Shown here piece after piece: positions 29,675 through 38,005 of a stretch of 64,000 nucleotides of DNA. The stretch is from NCBI RefSeq assembly GCF_004341105.1, contig NZ_SLZK01000002.1:240216-304215 (forward strand), read 5' to 3'. Made by a program: the position numbers and the translations under genes. Origin of the DNA: Rhizobium sp. BK418 (GTDB taxonomy: Bacteria > Pseudomonadota > Alphaproteobacteria > Rhizobiales > Rhizobiaceae). The first letter of the stretch is position 1. Each line of letters opens with the position of its first letter. The notes under the pieces were generated by a model. The model made no database searches. It saw nothing but the letters and a program-made list of their open reading frames with translations, and was not told where the DNA came from.

Positions 29675-30550
29675 ATGGAAAAGATTGCCGAACTTGCAGA
29701 CCTGATCGATCGTCACGCGGGAACGGACGGCAGTTTCGACACGGCGTTACCGCGTGTCGGCATCATACGATCCTCCGCCCGCACGGAGCCTATCCACACA
29801 CTCTACGAGCCCTCCTGCTGCATCGTGGCGCAGGGACGCAAGCGCGCTGTCATCGGTGACAGCGTGCACGTTTATGATGCCGCCCATTATCTCGTCGTCG
29901 GCGTCGATCTGCCTGTCATTGGCGCCGTCGTCGAAGCGAGCGCCAGCCGGCCCTATCTCTGCCTTCGGCTGCAGCTTGACCGCGGCCTGCTTGCCCAGAT
30001 GCTGCCTGCCATACAGGGGCGATTGCCGGAAAGCCCGGCGGCAGGTGTCAGCGCCACGACGCCTGATCTTCTCGATGCCGCCGTGCGGATGATGCGATTG
30101 CTCGACACACCTGAGGATGCCGAGGTTCTGGCCCCCTTGATCGAAAAAGAAATCCTCTATCGGCTCATTCGCGGGCCGCAGGGTGCACTCTTGCGGCAGA
30201 TCGCCAATGGCGAGAGCCGGCTCAACCAGATTGGCCGGGCGATCGATTTCGTGCGGAAGAATTTCAGCGAGCCCTTCGCCATCGAACATCTGGCGTCCGT
30301 CGCAGGCATGAGCGCCTCGTCTTTCTACGAGCACTTCAAAACGGTGATGGCGATGAGCCCATTACAATTCCGAACCCAGCTGCGTCTGCAGGAGGCGCGG
30401 CGGCTGATGGTGACGGAAGGATTGACTGCGGCCGAAGCGGGTTTTCGTGTCGGCTACGACAGTCCTTCGCAGTTCAGCCGCGACTATGTCCGCGTCCACA
30501 ATGTTCCACCGCGGCGCGATATTGAGCGGATGCGCGCTACCGCTGGCTAA
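29675..30550 (+). CDS. AraC family transcriptional regulator
   Basis: This 291-residue regulator has an amino-terminal cupin-like AraC_N domain (about 20-170) and a C-terminal double helix-turn-helix (about 195-290) including EPFAIEHLASVAGMSASSFYEHFK and the second recognition part GYDSPSQFSRDY. The AraC_N subfamily commonly activates a divergent SDR or aldo-keto reductase gene, which fits its neighbour. The ligand is unknown. Confidence 0.92.
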   Translation: MEKIAELADLIDRHAGTDGSFDTALPRVGIIRSSARTEPIHTLYEPSCCIVAQGRKRAVIGDSVHVYDAAHYLVVGVDLPVIGAVVEASASRPYLCLRLQLDRGLLAQMLPAIQGRLPESPAAGVSATTPDLLDAAVRMMRLLDTPEDAEVLAPLIEKEILYRLIRGPQGALLRQIANGESRLNQIGRAIDFVRKNFSEPFAIEHLASVAGMSASSFYEHFKTVMAMSPLQFRTQLRLQEARRLMVTEGLTAAEAGFRVGYDSPSQFSRDYVRVHNVPPRRDIERMRATAG

Positions 30551-30606
30551 GGCAATTCCTGCAAAAGTGTGCAGTGGTTTTGCGTCCGGAACTGCGTGAA
30601 AAAATA
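30551..30606 (-). repeat. Rhizobial palindromic intergenic repeat, copy 2 (inverted)
   Basis: Read on the minus strand it contains TTCCGGACGCAAAACC and then CACACTTTTGCAGGAATTGC, the same order as copy 1. It starts directly after the AraC stop and ends next to the chemoreceptor terminator. Confidence 0.65.
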
Positions 30607-30607
30607 A

Positions 30608-30640
30608 AGTAAAAGAAAGGGCGGCACCGAATGCCGCCCT
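30608..30640 (-). terminator. Rho-independent terminator of the chemoreceptor gene
   Basis: AGGGCGGCA (30618-30626) pairs perfectly with TGCCGCCCT (30632-30640) around a 5-base loop. On the minus strand it is followed by a T-rich run (TTCTTTTACTTTATTTTTT). It lies 29 bases after the chemoreceptor stop. Confidence 0.8.
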
Positions 30641-30668
30641 ACCCTGTCCATCAGTCAGAGAACTGAGC

Positions 30669-32612
30669 TCAGAACTCGGTCCAATCTTCCTGGACGACAG
30701 CGGCGGCCGTTGCCTGCTTGCCGCCGAAGGCCCTGGTGACCTTGCCTGCAAGCGTGCGGGCTGGAGAGGCGACCGGGCGGGACTGAGAGGTTGCGGCAAT
30801 GGTCCGCTGGACCGGAGCCGACGCCTCGGCGCCGAGCTTGAACTGGCGCAGCAGGTCATCGAGAGCGGAGGCTTCCTGGGCGAGTGCGTGGCTGGCAGCC
30901 GTCTGCTCTTCGACCATGGCGGCATTCTGCTGGGTGCCCTGATCCATGTTATTGACGGCAGTGTTGATCTCCTGCAAGCCGATGGACTGTTCGCGGGTGG
31001 CCGTGACGATCGCGCCGACGTGGCGGTTGATTTCCTGGACCTCGGCGACGATCGCCTCCAGCGCCTTACCCGTTTCGTCGACAAGGCTGACGCCCGAATT
31101 GACCTGTTCGCTCGACGTATTGATCAGCGCCTTGATTTCCTTGGCGGCATTTGCCGAGCGCTGAGCGAGCTCGCGCACTTCCTGTGCGACAACGGCAAAG
31201 CCCTTGCCGGCTTCGCCGGCACGGGCCGCTTCGACCCCGGCGTTCAGAGCCAGAAGGTTTGTCTGGAAGGCGATATCGTCGATGACGCCGATGATGTTGG
31301 AGATTTCGCCCGAGGACTTTTCAATCTGCTGCATGGCAAAAACCGCCCTGCGAACCACTTCGCCGGACTTTTCGGCGCCGAGGCGGGTGCGTTCGACGAG
31401 GTTGCCGACATCTTCAGCGCGCTTGGCGGAGTCACGCACCGTGGTCGTGACCTCTTCCAGAGCGGCCGCGGTCTCTTCGACGGCAGCGGCCTGCTGTTCG
31501 GTGCGTTTGGCAAGATCATCGGCGGCAGAGCGGATTTCGCCAGCACCAGCATTGATGGCAGACGCGTTGCGACCGACCGACTGCAGGGCAGCCTGCAGCT
31601 TTTCGACGGCATTGTTGAAGTCGTTGCGCAGGCTGTCATATTGCGGGGCGAAGGGTGTATGGATGCGGGCTGCGACATCGCCATTGGCAAGGCCGGCAAG
31701 GCCGCCAGCCAGGGCTTCGACGGCGAAGCGGATTTCGCCCTCTTCGCGAGCCTTCTGCTCGTCACTGATCTGACGCTGACGCTCGGCTTCGCCGCGCATG
31801 CGGTCGGTTTCGCCGGCGAGTTGCTGCTTTTCGATCGCGGCGTCCTTGAAGACTAGGACGGACTGAGCCATGCGGCCGACTTCGTCCTGACGACCGGTCG
31901 CCGGAACTTCGATATTATGGTCGCCACCGGCGAGACGGTCCATGGCGGCTGTCATGCCGACGATCGGGCGGACGATGGTACGCGACAGGGCCCAGGCGAG
32001 TGCGGCAGCGGCGAGCGCTGCGGCAATGCCACCAGCCAGAAGCGTGGCCTTGAGGTCGCTATTGGCTTCCGACTGCGCGGCAGCGAGAGCCGTGGACTTG
32101 TCGCGGGCGAGCGATTTGATCTTGGCGGAGGCGGCGCGGAAACCGTCGAGCTGGCCCTTGGTAGCGTTGACACCGATCTTGACGACATCTTCAATCGGCG
32201 TTTCGGTTTCCTTACGGGCCTTGGCCTGCGGCTCGGCGAGTTCGTGGAAATAGAGGTCTGCAGCCTTCTGCATGTCGTCGATCATCGAGACCAGTTCAGG
32301 CTGAGAAGCGGCGGTCTGCTTGGCAGCGGCAATCGCCTTCAGCATGCGCTCGCGGTTGGCGAAAATATCACCGTAGGTGCTGTCGCTGCGGAAGAGTATG
32401 AAGCCGCGCAGGTTGACCGCCTGCTCGAGCATGGCCTGCAGCGCGTCGTCGATCTGGTTGACGAGAAGCTCGGACTTTTCCTGCTCGGCGGAAGCACTCG
32501 CCGATATGGTGGCCTTGGAATAGACGAAAGCGGAAACGGATACGAAAATAAGGATTAGTGCTGCGAAGGTGGCCGCAAGCTTGCCATTCAAGGATATGTT
32601 TCGGGCGAACAT
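30669..32612 (-). CDS. Methyl-accepting chemotaxis protein
   Basis: This 647-residue receptor has two membrane helices (about 9-31 and 188-210) bracketing a periplasmic helical-bundle sensor, a HAMP domain (about 208-262), a second linker region and a signalling domain whose hairpin tip contains [20 protein letters not shown]. Conserved Gln/Glu pairs mark adaptation sites. It ends in D-W-T-E-F, similar to the C-terminal pentapeptide that tethers CheR and CheB in other receptors. The ligand is unknown; no che genes are nearby. Confidence 0.93.
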   Translation of the reverse strand: MFARNISLNGKLAATFAALILIFVSVSAFVYSKATISASASAEQEKSELLVNQIDDALQAMLEQAVNLRGFILFRSDSTYGDIFANRERMLKAIAAAKQTAASQPELVSMIDDMQKAADLYFHELAEPQAKARKETETPIEDVVKIGVNATKGQLDGFRAASAKIKSLARDKSTALAAAQSEANSDLKATLLAGGIAAALAAAALAWALSRTIVRPIVGMTAAMDRLAGGDHNIEVPATGRQDEVGRMAQSVLVFKDAAIEKQQLAGETDRMRGEAERQRQISDEQKAREEGEIRFAVEALAGGLAGLANGDVAARIHTPFAPQYDSLRNDFNNAVEKLQAALQSVGRNASAINAGAGEIRSAADDLAKRTEQQAAAVEETAAALEEVTTTVRDSAKRAEDVGNLVERTRLGAEKSGEVVRRAVFAMQQIEKSSGEISNIIGVIDDIAFQTNLLALNAGVEAARAGEAGKGFAVVAQEVRELAQRSANAAKEIKALINTSSEQVNSGVSLVDETGKALEAIVAEVQEINRHVGAIVTATREQSIGLQEINTAVNNMDQGTQQNAAMVEEQTAASHALAQEASALDDLLRQFKLGAEASAPVQRTIAATSQSRPVASPARTLAGKVTRAFGGKQATAAAVVQEDWTEF

Positions 32613-32951
32613 CGGTCAATATCTCCTGGCGACAAAAGGCGCGACGAGGGGCGGCCGCACGCAGGCACAGCCACAAGACTTCTTGATGAGGAACATGATC
32701 GGCGGGGAGGACGCGGGAGCCTTCATGGCACGAAGCGATTCAAAACGCGAACCGCTGCAATCAAAGTGAACCTATGCGGGCAGGGATTTAAATTTGTTTA
32801 AATTTGTGCGCCGCAGCACGGATGCGTTTAAATAATACCGTGAGCGCTTTTGCTTATTTTCGAATGGACTGGCCCGCGAACGCGCGGCGACACGAGTTTC
32901 ACAAGCAATAAAATGCTTGCAACCGGCGGCTTTGCCGGTCATTCACAGCCG
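32613..32951. other. Intergenic region between the chemoreceptor and tlyA
   Basis: These 339 bases between divergent genes hold no supported gene. They contain an AT-rich tandem repeat (32787-32806) and further TTTAAAT sequence at about 32826-32833. Both promoters must lie here. Confidence 0.5.
32787..32806. repeat. Tandem 10-base AT-rich repeat TTTAAATTTG x2
   Basis: Two exact adjacent copies of TTTAAATTTG lie 175-194 bases upstream of the chemoreceptor start, and a third partial TTTAAAT occurs 20 bases further. It may be an UP element or a binding site for a nucleoid-associated protein. Confidence 0.5.
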
Positions 32952-33695
32952 ATGTCCGATCACAGCCAGCGCCTCGACCAGCTTCTCGTTACCCTCGGCC
33001 TCTTTGCGAGCCGTTCGCGGGCGCGCGATGCCGTTGCGCGCGGCACTGTGAAGGTCGCCGGCAAGGTGGTTACAAAGGCGGGCGCGGTCTTCGGCCCGGA
33101 TGCCGCCATCGAGATCGATGACCCGGCGCAAGACTATGTTTCGCGCGCGGCATTGAAGCTCGTGGCAGCACTCGACCATTTTGGACTCGACCCTGCCGGG
33201 CGACACTGTCTCGATGTCGGCGCATCGACCGGCGGTTTCACTGAAGTGCTGCTGGAGCGGGGCGCCGCGCATGTGACGGCAATCGATGTCGGCCATGCGC
33301 AGATGCATCCGAGGATATCAGCCGATCCGCGCGTGACCAATATCGAGGGGCTGAACGCTCGCAATCTGACGGCCGAGGATGTAGGCGAGCCGTTCAATTT
33401 CATCGTGTCCGACGTCTCCTTCATTTCACTGAAGCTGGCGCTTGCCCCGGCACTCGATCTTGCCGAGGCCGGTTCGCTTGCGGCAATCCTCGTCAAGCCG
33501 CAGTTCGAAGCGGGGCGCGAGGCGATCGGCAAGGGCGGACTCCTGAAGGATCCGGCGTCCGGACCAGATGTCGCGGCGGAGCTGGAGCGCTGGTTTACGC
33601 AGGATATGGGCTGGAAGAGTTTTGGGCTCATCTCCTCGCCCATTTCAGGCGGCGACGGCAATCAGGAATTTCTTTTGGCAGGGACGAAAGCGTGA
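32952..33695 (+). CDS. tlyA: TlyA family rRNA 2'-O-methyltransferase
   Basis: This 247-residue protein has an amino-terminal S4 RNA-binding domain (about 5-65, RLDQLLVTLGLFASRSRARD) and an FtsJ-type methyltransferase domain with the SAM motif CLDVGASTGGFTEVLL (about 85-100). TlyA methylates ribose of 16S and/or 23S rRNA and in mycobacteria determines capreomycin sensitivity. Residue 1 is taken as ATG 32952, the usual start next to the S4 domain. Its last codon overlaps the start of the next gene by four bases. Confidence 0.94.
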   Translation: MSDHSQRLDQLLVTLGLFASRSRARDAVARGTVKVAGKVVTKAGAVFGPDAAIEIDDPAQDYVSRAALKLVAALDHFGLDPAGRHCLDVGASTGGFTEVLLERGAAHVTAIDVGHAQMHPRISADPRVTNIEGLNARNLTAEDVGEPFNFIVSDVSFISLKLALAPALDLAEAGSLAAILVKPQFEAGREAIGKGGLLKDPASGPDVAAELERWFTQDMGWKSFGLISSPISGGDGNQEFLLAGTKA

Positions 33696-34942
33696 GCACG
33701 GAAACCATTACCATCGACAGGCTCGGCGCACAGGGTGACGGCATTGCCAACAGCAAGGACGGGCCGGTCTACGTGCCCTTCACGCTGCCCGGCGAGACGG
33801 TCGCGATCGCCCGCGTCAAGAACCAGGGCACCGTGATGTCGATCACGTCGGCCTCGCCCGACAGGCAGGAGCCGCCCTGCCGGCATTTCGGACCTGATGG
33901 CGTGAATGGCAGTTGCGGCGGCTGCACGCTGCAGCATATGGCGGATGCGCCCTACCGCGCCTTCAAGCGGCAGCTCGTCATCGATGCGCTGAAATCCAAG
34001 GGGCTGACACCTGAGGTCGGCGAGATCGTGGCCGCCCATCCAGGCGAGCGCCGACGCGTGGTCTTTGCGGCGCGCAAGACCGAGAAAGACATGTTGATCG
34101 GCTTCAACCAGGCCGAAAGCCACCACATCGTCGCGATCGAGGAATGTCCCATCTCGTCGGCGGGGATCGTCTCCCGTCTGCCCGCGATCAAGGCCGTCGG
34201 GGCGGCGGTCGCGACCAATGCCGAGGCCTTCCGCATCGCGGTGCTCGAAACGCTCTCCGGCCTCGACCTGGCGGTCGAAGGCGTGAAGAAGCTTTCGGAC
34301 CAGCAGCGGCGCAAGGCGATCGAGGTCGTGCTCGGCCTTCGCGGCATTGCGCGCGTTTCGCTTGATGGAGAAATCCTCATCGAGCCGGTGAAGCCGATCG
34401 TCGATTTCGGCGGCGTACAGGTTTCACCGCCGGCGGGCGGCTTCACACAGGCGACGAAGCCGGCCGAAGAGGCGATGGCGAAGCTGGTGCTTGCCCATGT
34501 CGGCAAGGCCAAGCGGATCGCCGATCTCTTTGCCGGCGCCGGCACCTTTTCGCTGCAGCTCGCCCGCATCGGCCGCGTGCATGCCGTCGAAGGTGACGGC
34601 AAGGCGATGGCCGCCCTCGACCACGCAGCTCGCAATACGCAGGGTCTGAAACCCGTTACCGTCGAAAAGCGCGATCTCTTCCGCCGTCCGCTGATGACTT
34701 CAGAGCTCAAGGTCTTCGACGCCGTGGTCTTCGATCCGCCGCGTGCGGGCGCGGAATTCCAGTGCAAGGAGCTGGCGCGTTCGATCGTCAAAAAGGTCGT
34801 CGCCGTGAGCTGCAATCCGCTGACACTTGCCCGCGATCTCGCCATCCTCGTCGAGGGAGGATATCGGATCACCTCCGTCACGCCCATCGACCAGTTCCTA
34901 TGGACCTCGCATGTCGAAGTCGTGGCAACGCTGGAGAAATAG
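33692..34942 (+). CDS. RumA-type class I SAM-dependent RNA (uracil) methyltransferase
   Basis: This 416-residue enzyme of the RlmC/RlmD family makes 5-methyluridine in RNA. A TRAM-like amino-terminal domain (about 1-55) is followed by an iron-sulfur motif with C63, C75, C78 and probably the Cys in EECPIS. The methyltransferase core has LFAGAGTFSLQLA for SAM and the catalytic nucleophile C374 in VSCNPLTLARDL. The GTG start overlaps the tlyA stop (GTGA), so the two are translationally coupled. Whether it targets 23S U1939-like or other uridines cannot be decided. Confidence 0.92.
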   Translation: MSTETITIDRLGAQGDGIANSKDGPVYVPFTLPGETVAIARVKNQGTVMSITSASPDRQEPPCRHFGPDGVNGSCGGCTLQHMADAPYRAFKRQLVIDALKSKGLTPEVGEIVAAHPGERRRVVFAARKTEKDMLIGFNQAESHHIVAIEECPISSAGIVSRLPAIKAVGAAVATNAEAFRIAVLETLSGLDLAVEGVKKLSDQQRRKAIEVVLGLRGIARVSLDGEILIEPVKPIVDFGGVQVSPPAGGFTQATKPAEEAMAKLVLAHVGKAKRIADLFAGAGTFSLQLARIGRVHAVEGDGKAMAALDHAARNTQGLKPVTVEKRDLFRRPLMTSELKVFDAVVFDPPRAGAEFQCKELARSIVKKVVAVSCNPLTLARDLAILVEGGYRITSVTPIDQFLWTSHVEVVATLEK

Positions 34943-34972
34943 TCACCTCCTGACTCGCGACCGTGAAACGGC

Positions 34973-35003
34973 TTCGCAGCGCGGGGGTTAAGCGCGCTGC
35001 GAA
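34973..35003. terminator. Strong stem-loop downstream of the RNA methyltransferase gene
   Basis: TTCGCAGCGCG (34973-34983) pairs perfectly with CGCGCTGCGAA (34993-35003) around a 9-base loop. It begins 31 bases after the methyltransferase stop. There is no T-run on either side, so it may be a Rho-linked 3' end, or part of an RNA (see findings). Confidence 0.45.
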
Positions 35004-35060
35004 CTGCGAGGCTGTGGGTAATTCGGACAAGGGGGGTCGTACGAAACACGTCACGCGCCC

Positions 35061-35080
35061 GGACGGTGGGGGATCCGTCC
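35061..35080. other. Second stem-loop in the 34943-35155 gap
   Basis: GGACGG (35061-35066) pairs with CCGTCC (35075-35080). The loop is TGGGGGAT, so read on the minus strand it is the C-rich ATCCCCCA. Together with the hairpin at 34973-35003 it suggests a structured transcript from the minus strand. Confidence 0.4.
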
Positions 35081-35155
35081 TCCGTTCAATAATTAGATCG
35101 TCCTTAAGGGAAGCTTTAAATTGACATATGATAATAACCGCTGATTTTTAGGGGC

Positions 35156-35908
35156 TCAGCGGCGCAGGAAAGCCTCGAAGGCAGCGCGAGCCTCAGCGCT
35201 TTTAAGGCGTACGGCGAAATGGCGAGCCTCTTCATCGATGCGCGCGAGAATCTCATCCCGCGGACCGCGAAGGAGGTCGCGGGCGATCTTCAGCGCTTCC
35301 GGCGGTTTGGCGGCAAGCTTTGCAGCCGCGGCCAGCGCCTGGCCTTGCACCTCTTCCGGTACCGTCACCTTCCAGATCAGGCCGGCTTGTCTCGCGTCCT
35401 CGGCAGTGAAGCCCTCGCCGGCGGCAAGCATGGCAAAGGCTCGCTGATGACCCGTGATGCGCGGGACGATCAGGCTGGAGGCCGCTTCCGGCACCAGTGC
35501 CAGATCGACGAAGGGTGTGCGGAACTGGCTGCGATCGGAGGCGATCGTCAGGTCGCAATGCAGATTGAGCGTGGTGCCAATACCGATCGCCAGACCGTCG
35601 ACGCCCGAGACCAGCGGCTTTTCGGCATTGACGAGCGCATAGAGGAAATCGATCAGTTCCTGCCCCATGCTGCCCCCTGTCGCCACGGCAAGGAAATCGC
35701 CGAGATCGTTACCAGCCGAAAAGCAGCCTTCGGTGCCGAGGAAGAGCGTCACCCGGATGCCGGCATCGCTGTTTGCGGCATTCAGCGCATTCGTCATCGT
35801 GCGATACATATCGCGGGTGAAGGCGTTCTTCTTTTCCGGCCGGTTGAAGCGGATGATCTGGACAGCCGGATTTTCTACAGATCGCTCGATGATGACGGGA
35901 TCACTCAT
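35156..35908 (-). CDS. Enoyl-CoA hydratase/isomerase family protein
   Basis: This 250-residue crotonase-fold protein probably hydrates enoyl-CoA in fatty-acid or branched-chain degradation. The oxyanion-hole regions FSAGNDLGDF and DGLAIGIGTTLNLHCDL are clear. In the second region the catalytic Glu of mitochondrial crotonase is not obvious (LVPEAASSLIVPRI holds one candidate Glu), so an isomerase role is possible. ATG 35908 has GAGGGG upstream and lies 10 bases after the acyl-CoA dehydrogenase stop. Confidence 0.9.
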   Translation of the reverse strand: MSDPVIIERSVENPAVQIIRFNRPEKKNAFTRDMYRTMTNALNAANSDAGIRVTLFLGTEGCFSAGNDLGDFLAVATGGSMGQELIDFLYALVNAEKPLVSGVDGLAIGIGTTLNLHCDLTIASDRSQFRTPFVDLALVPEAASSLIVPRITGHQRAFAMLAAGEGFTAEDARQAGLIWKVTVPEEVQGQALAAAAKLAAKPPEALKIARDLLRGPRDEILARIDEEARHFAVRLKSAEARAAFEAFLRR

Positions 35909-35918
35909 TTTCAGCCCC

Positions 35919-37697
35919 TCAGGCAAAAACAGAATGGGCGGCGGCAAGGGCTTCGGCGCCGTTGACGACACGGTCCTTCAGCGCCGCCGTTTCGGACAAA
36001 AGATTTTCGGCGGCAAAGCGGCAGAGCGCGATGCGGCCCTCGCCTGCCCTATCGGCCGGTCGGGCGAGGCCGCCTTTGGCGAGATAACAACCGACCAGAG
36101 CAAGGCCGAAGAGGCGCTGATAGGGCGTCGCGCCCGACAGAGCCTCTGCCGATTGGCCCCGGGTAAGGCGGGTCAGCAGCCAGTCTGTCGCCTCTTCGAG
36201 ATCTGTAATTGCGGCCTCCAACCTCTCGGCCGTCGTGCCGAAACCATCGAGGTTTGAACTGCGGACGGCCTCGGCGATCGCCTTCAGCTCGGCGATGAAA
36301 ACTCTGATCTGCCCGCCGGCCGAAAGAGGCAGTTTGCGGGTGACGAGATCGATCGCCTGAATGCCGTTCGTGCCTTCGTAGATCGGGGCAATGCGGGCGT
36401 CACGCAGGTAACGGGCAGCACCCGTCTCCTCGATGAAGCCCATGCCGCCATGAACCTGAATGCCGAGGGAAGCGACGTCGACGCCGGCATCGGTCGCGAA
36501 TGACTTGGCGATCGGCGTCAGAAGGGCGGCGCGCTCCTGCCAGTGCTCGCGGCGATCGGCGGCGCGATGCGCCATGTCGATTGCATGGGCGCAGGCATAG
36601 GCGATGGCGCGCGAGCCCTGTGTCAGCGCCTTCATCGTGAGCAGCATCCTGATGACATCGGGATGGTCAATGATCGGGCTCATGCCGGAGCCGTTCCAGC
36701 CAGGCGCCCTGCCCTGCGTGCGCTCCCTGGCATAGGCAATCGCCTTTTGGGTTGCCGCCTCGCAGATCGCCACTCCCTGCATGCCGACGGCGAGACGGGC
36801 GTTGTTCATCATCGTAAACATGCAGGCGAGGCCCCTGTTCTCCTCGCCGATCAACCAGCCGACCGCACCTTTCTCCCCGCCGAATTTGCCGTCACCATAA
36901 ATCATCGTGCAGGTGGGCGAGCCATGGATGCCGAGCTTATGCTCCAGCGAATGGCAGTAGAGATCGTTGCGGGCACCAAGCGAGCCGTCGTCGTCGACGA
37001 GGAATTTCGGCACGAGGAAGAGCGAGATGCCACGCGTGCCCGGTGGCGCATCCGGCAGACGGGCAAGGACGAGATGGATGATATTTTCAGCCACGTCATG
37101 TTCGCCCCAGGTGATGAAGATTTTCTGGCCGAAGATGCGATAGCTGCCGTCCTCGCAGCGTTCGGCGCGCGCTTTCAGCACGCCGAGATCGGAACCGGCA
37201 TGGGGTTCGGTGAGGTTCATGGTGCCGGTCCACTCGCCCGACACCATGCGCGCCAGATATTTTTCCTTGAGGGCCGCGCTGCCGTGCACGTTCAGAGCCT
37301 CGACGGCGCCCATTGTCAGCGTCGGGCAAAGCGCGAAGGCCATGGAGCCGGAGTTCCACATTTCGAGGGCTGCGACGTTCAGCATATGCGGCAACGCCTG
37401 GCCGCCGAAGTCCTCTGGCGCGGTCAGGCCATTCCAGCCGCCGGCCGCCCAATTGCGGTAGAGATCGCGCCAGCCGTCGGGCGTGCTGACCTCGCCGTCA
37501 GAAAGACGAGCGCCCTGACGGTCCCCGATCTCGGCGAGAGGGGCGATTTCCTCCGTGGCAAATCGTCCCGCCTCGGCAAGGATGGCTTCGACGAGATCCT
37601 CGCCAAGATCGCCCAGAAGGCCGCTGTCAATCGCCTGGGCCATGCCCGCGACATGTTTCAGCGTGAACGCGATTTCCTCGACAGGCGCCTTATACAT
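35919..37697 (-). CDS. Acyl-CoA dehydrogenase (DmdC/FadE-like, long form)
   Basis: This 592-residue flavoprotein oxidises an acyl-CoA to the enoyl-CoA. It is longer than the 380-residue classical enzymes and resembles the DmdC-type group with an extra C-terminal domain. Signatures are GTMNLTEPHAGSDLG (about 159-173), the FITWGEHD loop, and IQVHGGMGFIEETGAARYLRDARI with YEGTNGIQAIDL, the family's catalytic Glu region. GGAGGAAATGGA precedes the ATG. It is first in an operon with the hydratase. The substrate could be straight- or branched-chain, or 3-methylmercaptopropionyl-CoA. Confidence 0.92.
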   Translation of the reverse strand: MYKAPVEEIAFTLKHVAGMAQAIDSGLLGDLGEDLVEAILAEAGRFATEEIAPLAEIGDRQGARLSDGEVSTPDGWRDLYRNWAAGGWNGLTAPEDFGGQALPHMLNVAALEMWNSGSMAFALCPTLTMGAVEALNVHGSAALKEKYLARMVSGEWTGTMNLTEPHAGSDLGVLKARAERCEDGSYRIFGQKIFITWGEHDVAENIIHLVLARLPDAPPGTRGISLFLVPKFLVDDDGSLGARNDLYCHSLEHKLGIHGSPTCTMIYGDGKFGGEKGAVGWLIGEENRGLACMFTMMNNARLAVGMQGVAICEAATQKAIAYARERTQGRAPGWNGSGMSPIIDHPDVIRMLLTMKALTQGSRAIAYACAHAIDMAHRAADRREHWQERAALLTPIAKSFATDAGVDVASLGIQVHGGMGFIEETGAARYLRDARIAPIYEGTNGIQAIDLVTRKLPLSAGGQIRVFIAELKAIAEAVRSSNLDGFGTTAERLEAAITDLEEATDWLLTRLTRGQSAEALSGATPYQRLFGLALVGCYLAKGGLARPADRAGEGRIALCRFAAENLLSETAALKDRVVNGAEALAAAHSVFA

Positions 37698-37774
37698 TCC
37701 ATTTCCTCCACATTCAGCTCACGCGTGGCAAAGCCGGTACGCAAGTGCCTCCCTCCAAAAAGAGCTATTTGATT

Positions 37775-37790
37775 TTTACGTAAACGTCAA
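37775..37790. promoter_or_regulatory. Possible MerR/LiuR-type operator upstream of the acyl-CoA dehydrogenase operon
   Basis: The sequence TTTACGTAAACGTCAA (minus strand TTGACGTTTACGTAAA) is an imperfect inverted repeat 78-93 bases before the acyl-CoA dehydrogenase start. It resembles, from memory, the operator of LiuR-type MerR regulators of leucine/isovalerate and acyl-CoA degradation. On the minus strand TTGACG also looks like a -35 element. Confidence 0.45.
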
Positions 37791-37921
37791 TTTGCTTTCC
37801 GTCGATAACCTTTATCGAAGACTCGTTTTCCCTTGTGCACTTGCGCAAACAGACGTGATGGAGAATCTCTAAGCGTGTCGCGATCTTCCAGATCGCTGCC
37901 AAGCTTCAGATCTTTGTTTAT

Positions 37922-37966
37922 GCATGTCGTTATCGCAAAACCGCTACACACTTTTGCGCGACATGC
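37922..37966. repeat. Rhizobial palindromic intergenic repeat, copy 3
   Basis: GCATGTCG (37922-37929) pairs with CGACATGC (37959-37966), and CGCAAAA (37934-37940) with TTTTGCG (37952-37958), giving a long stem. The core GCAAAACCGCTACACAC is shared with copies 1 and 2. It may form a hairpin in the ZntB leader. Confidence 0.7.
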
Positions 37967-38005
37967 TTTTTAGGATTGATCGCTTTCGCGAGAGGATAGG
38001 CAACA

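Larger units (their letters stand above)
37698..38005. other. Intergenic region between the acyl-CoA dehydrogenase and the ZntB/CorA gene
   Basis: These 308 bases lie between divergent genes. They contain a possible operator at 37775-37790 and the palindromic repeat at 37922-37966. No protein gene is supported. Confidence 0.6.
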
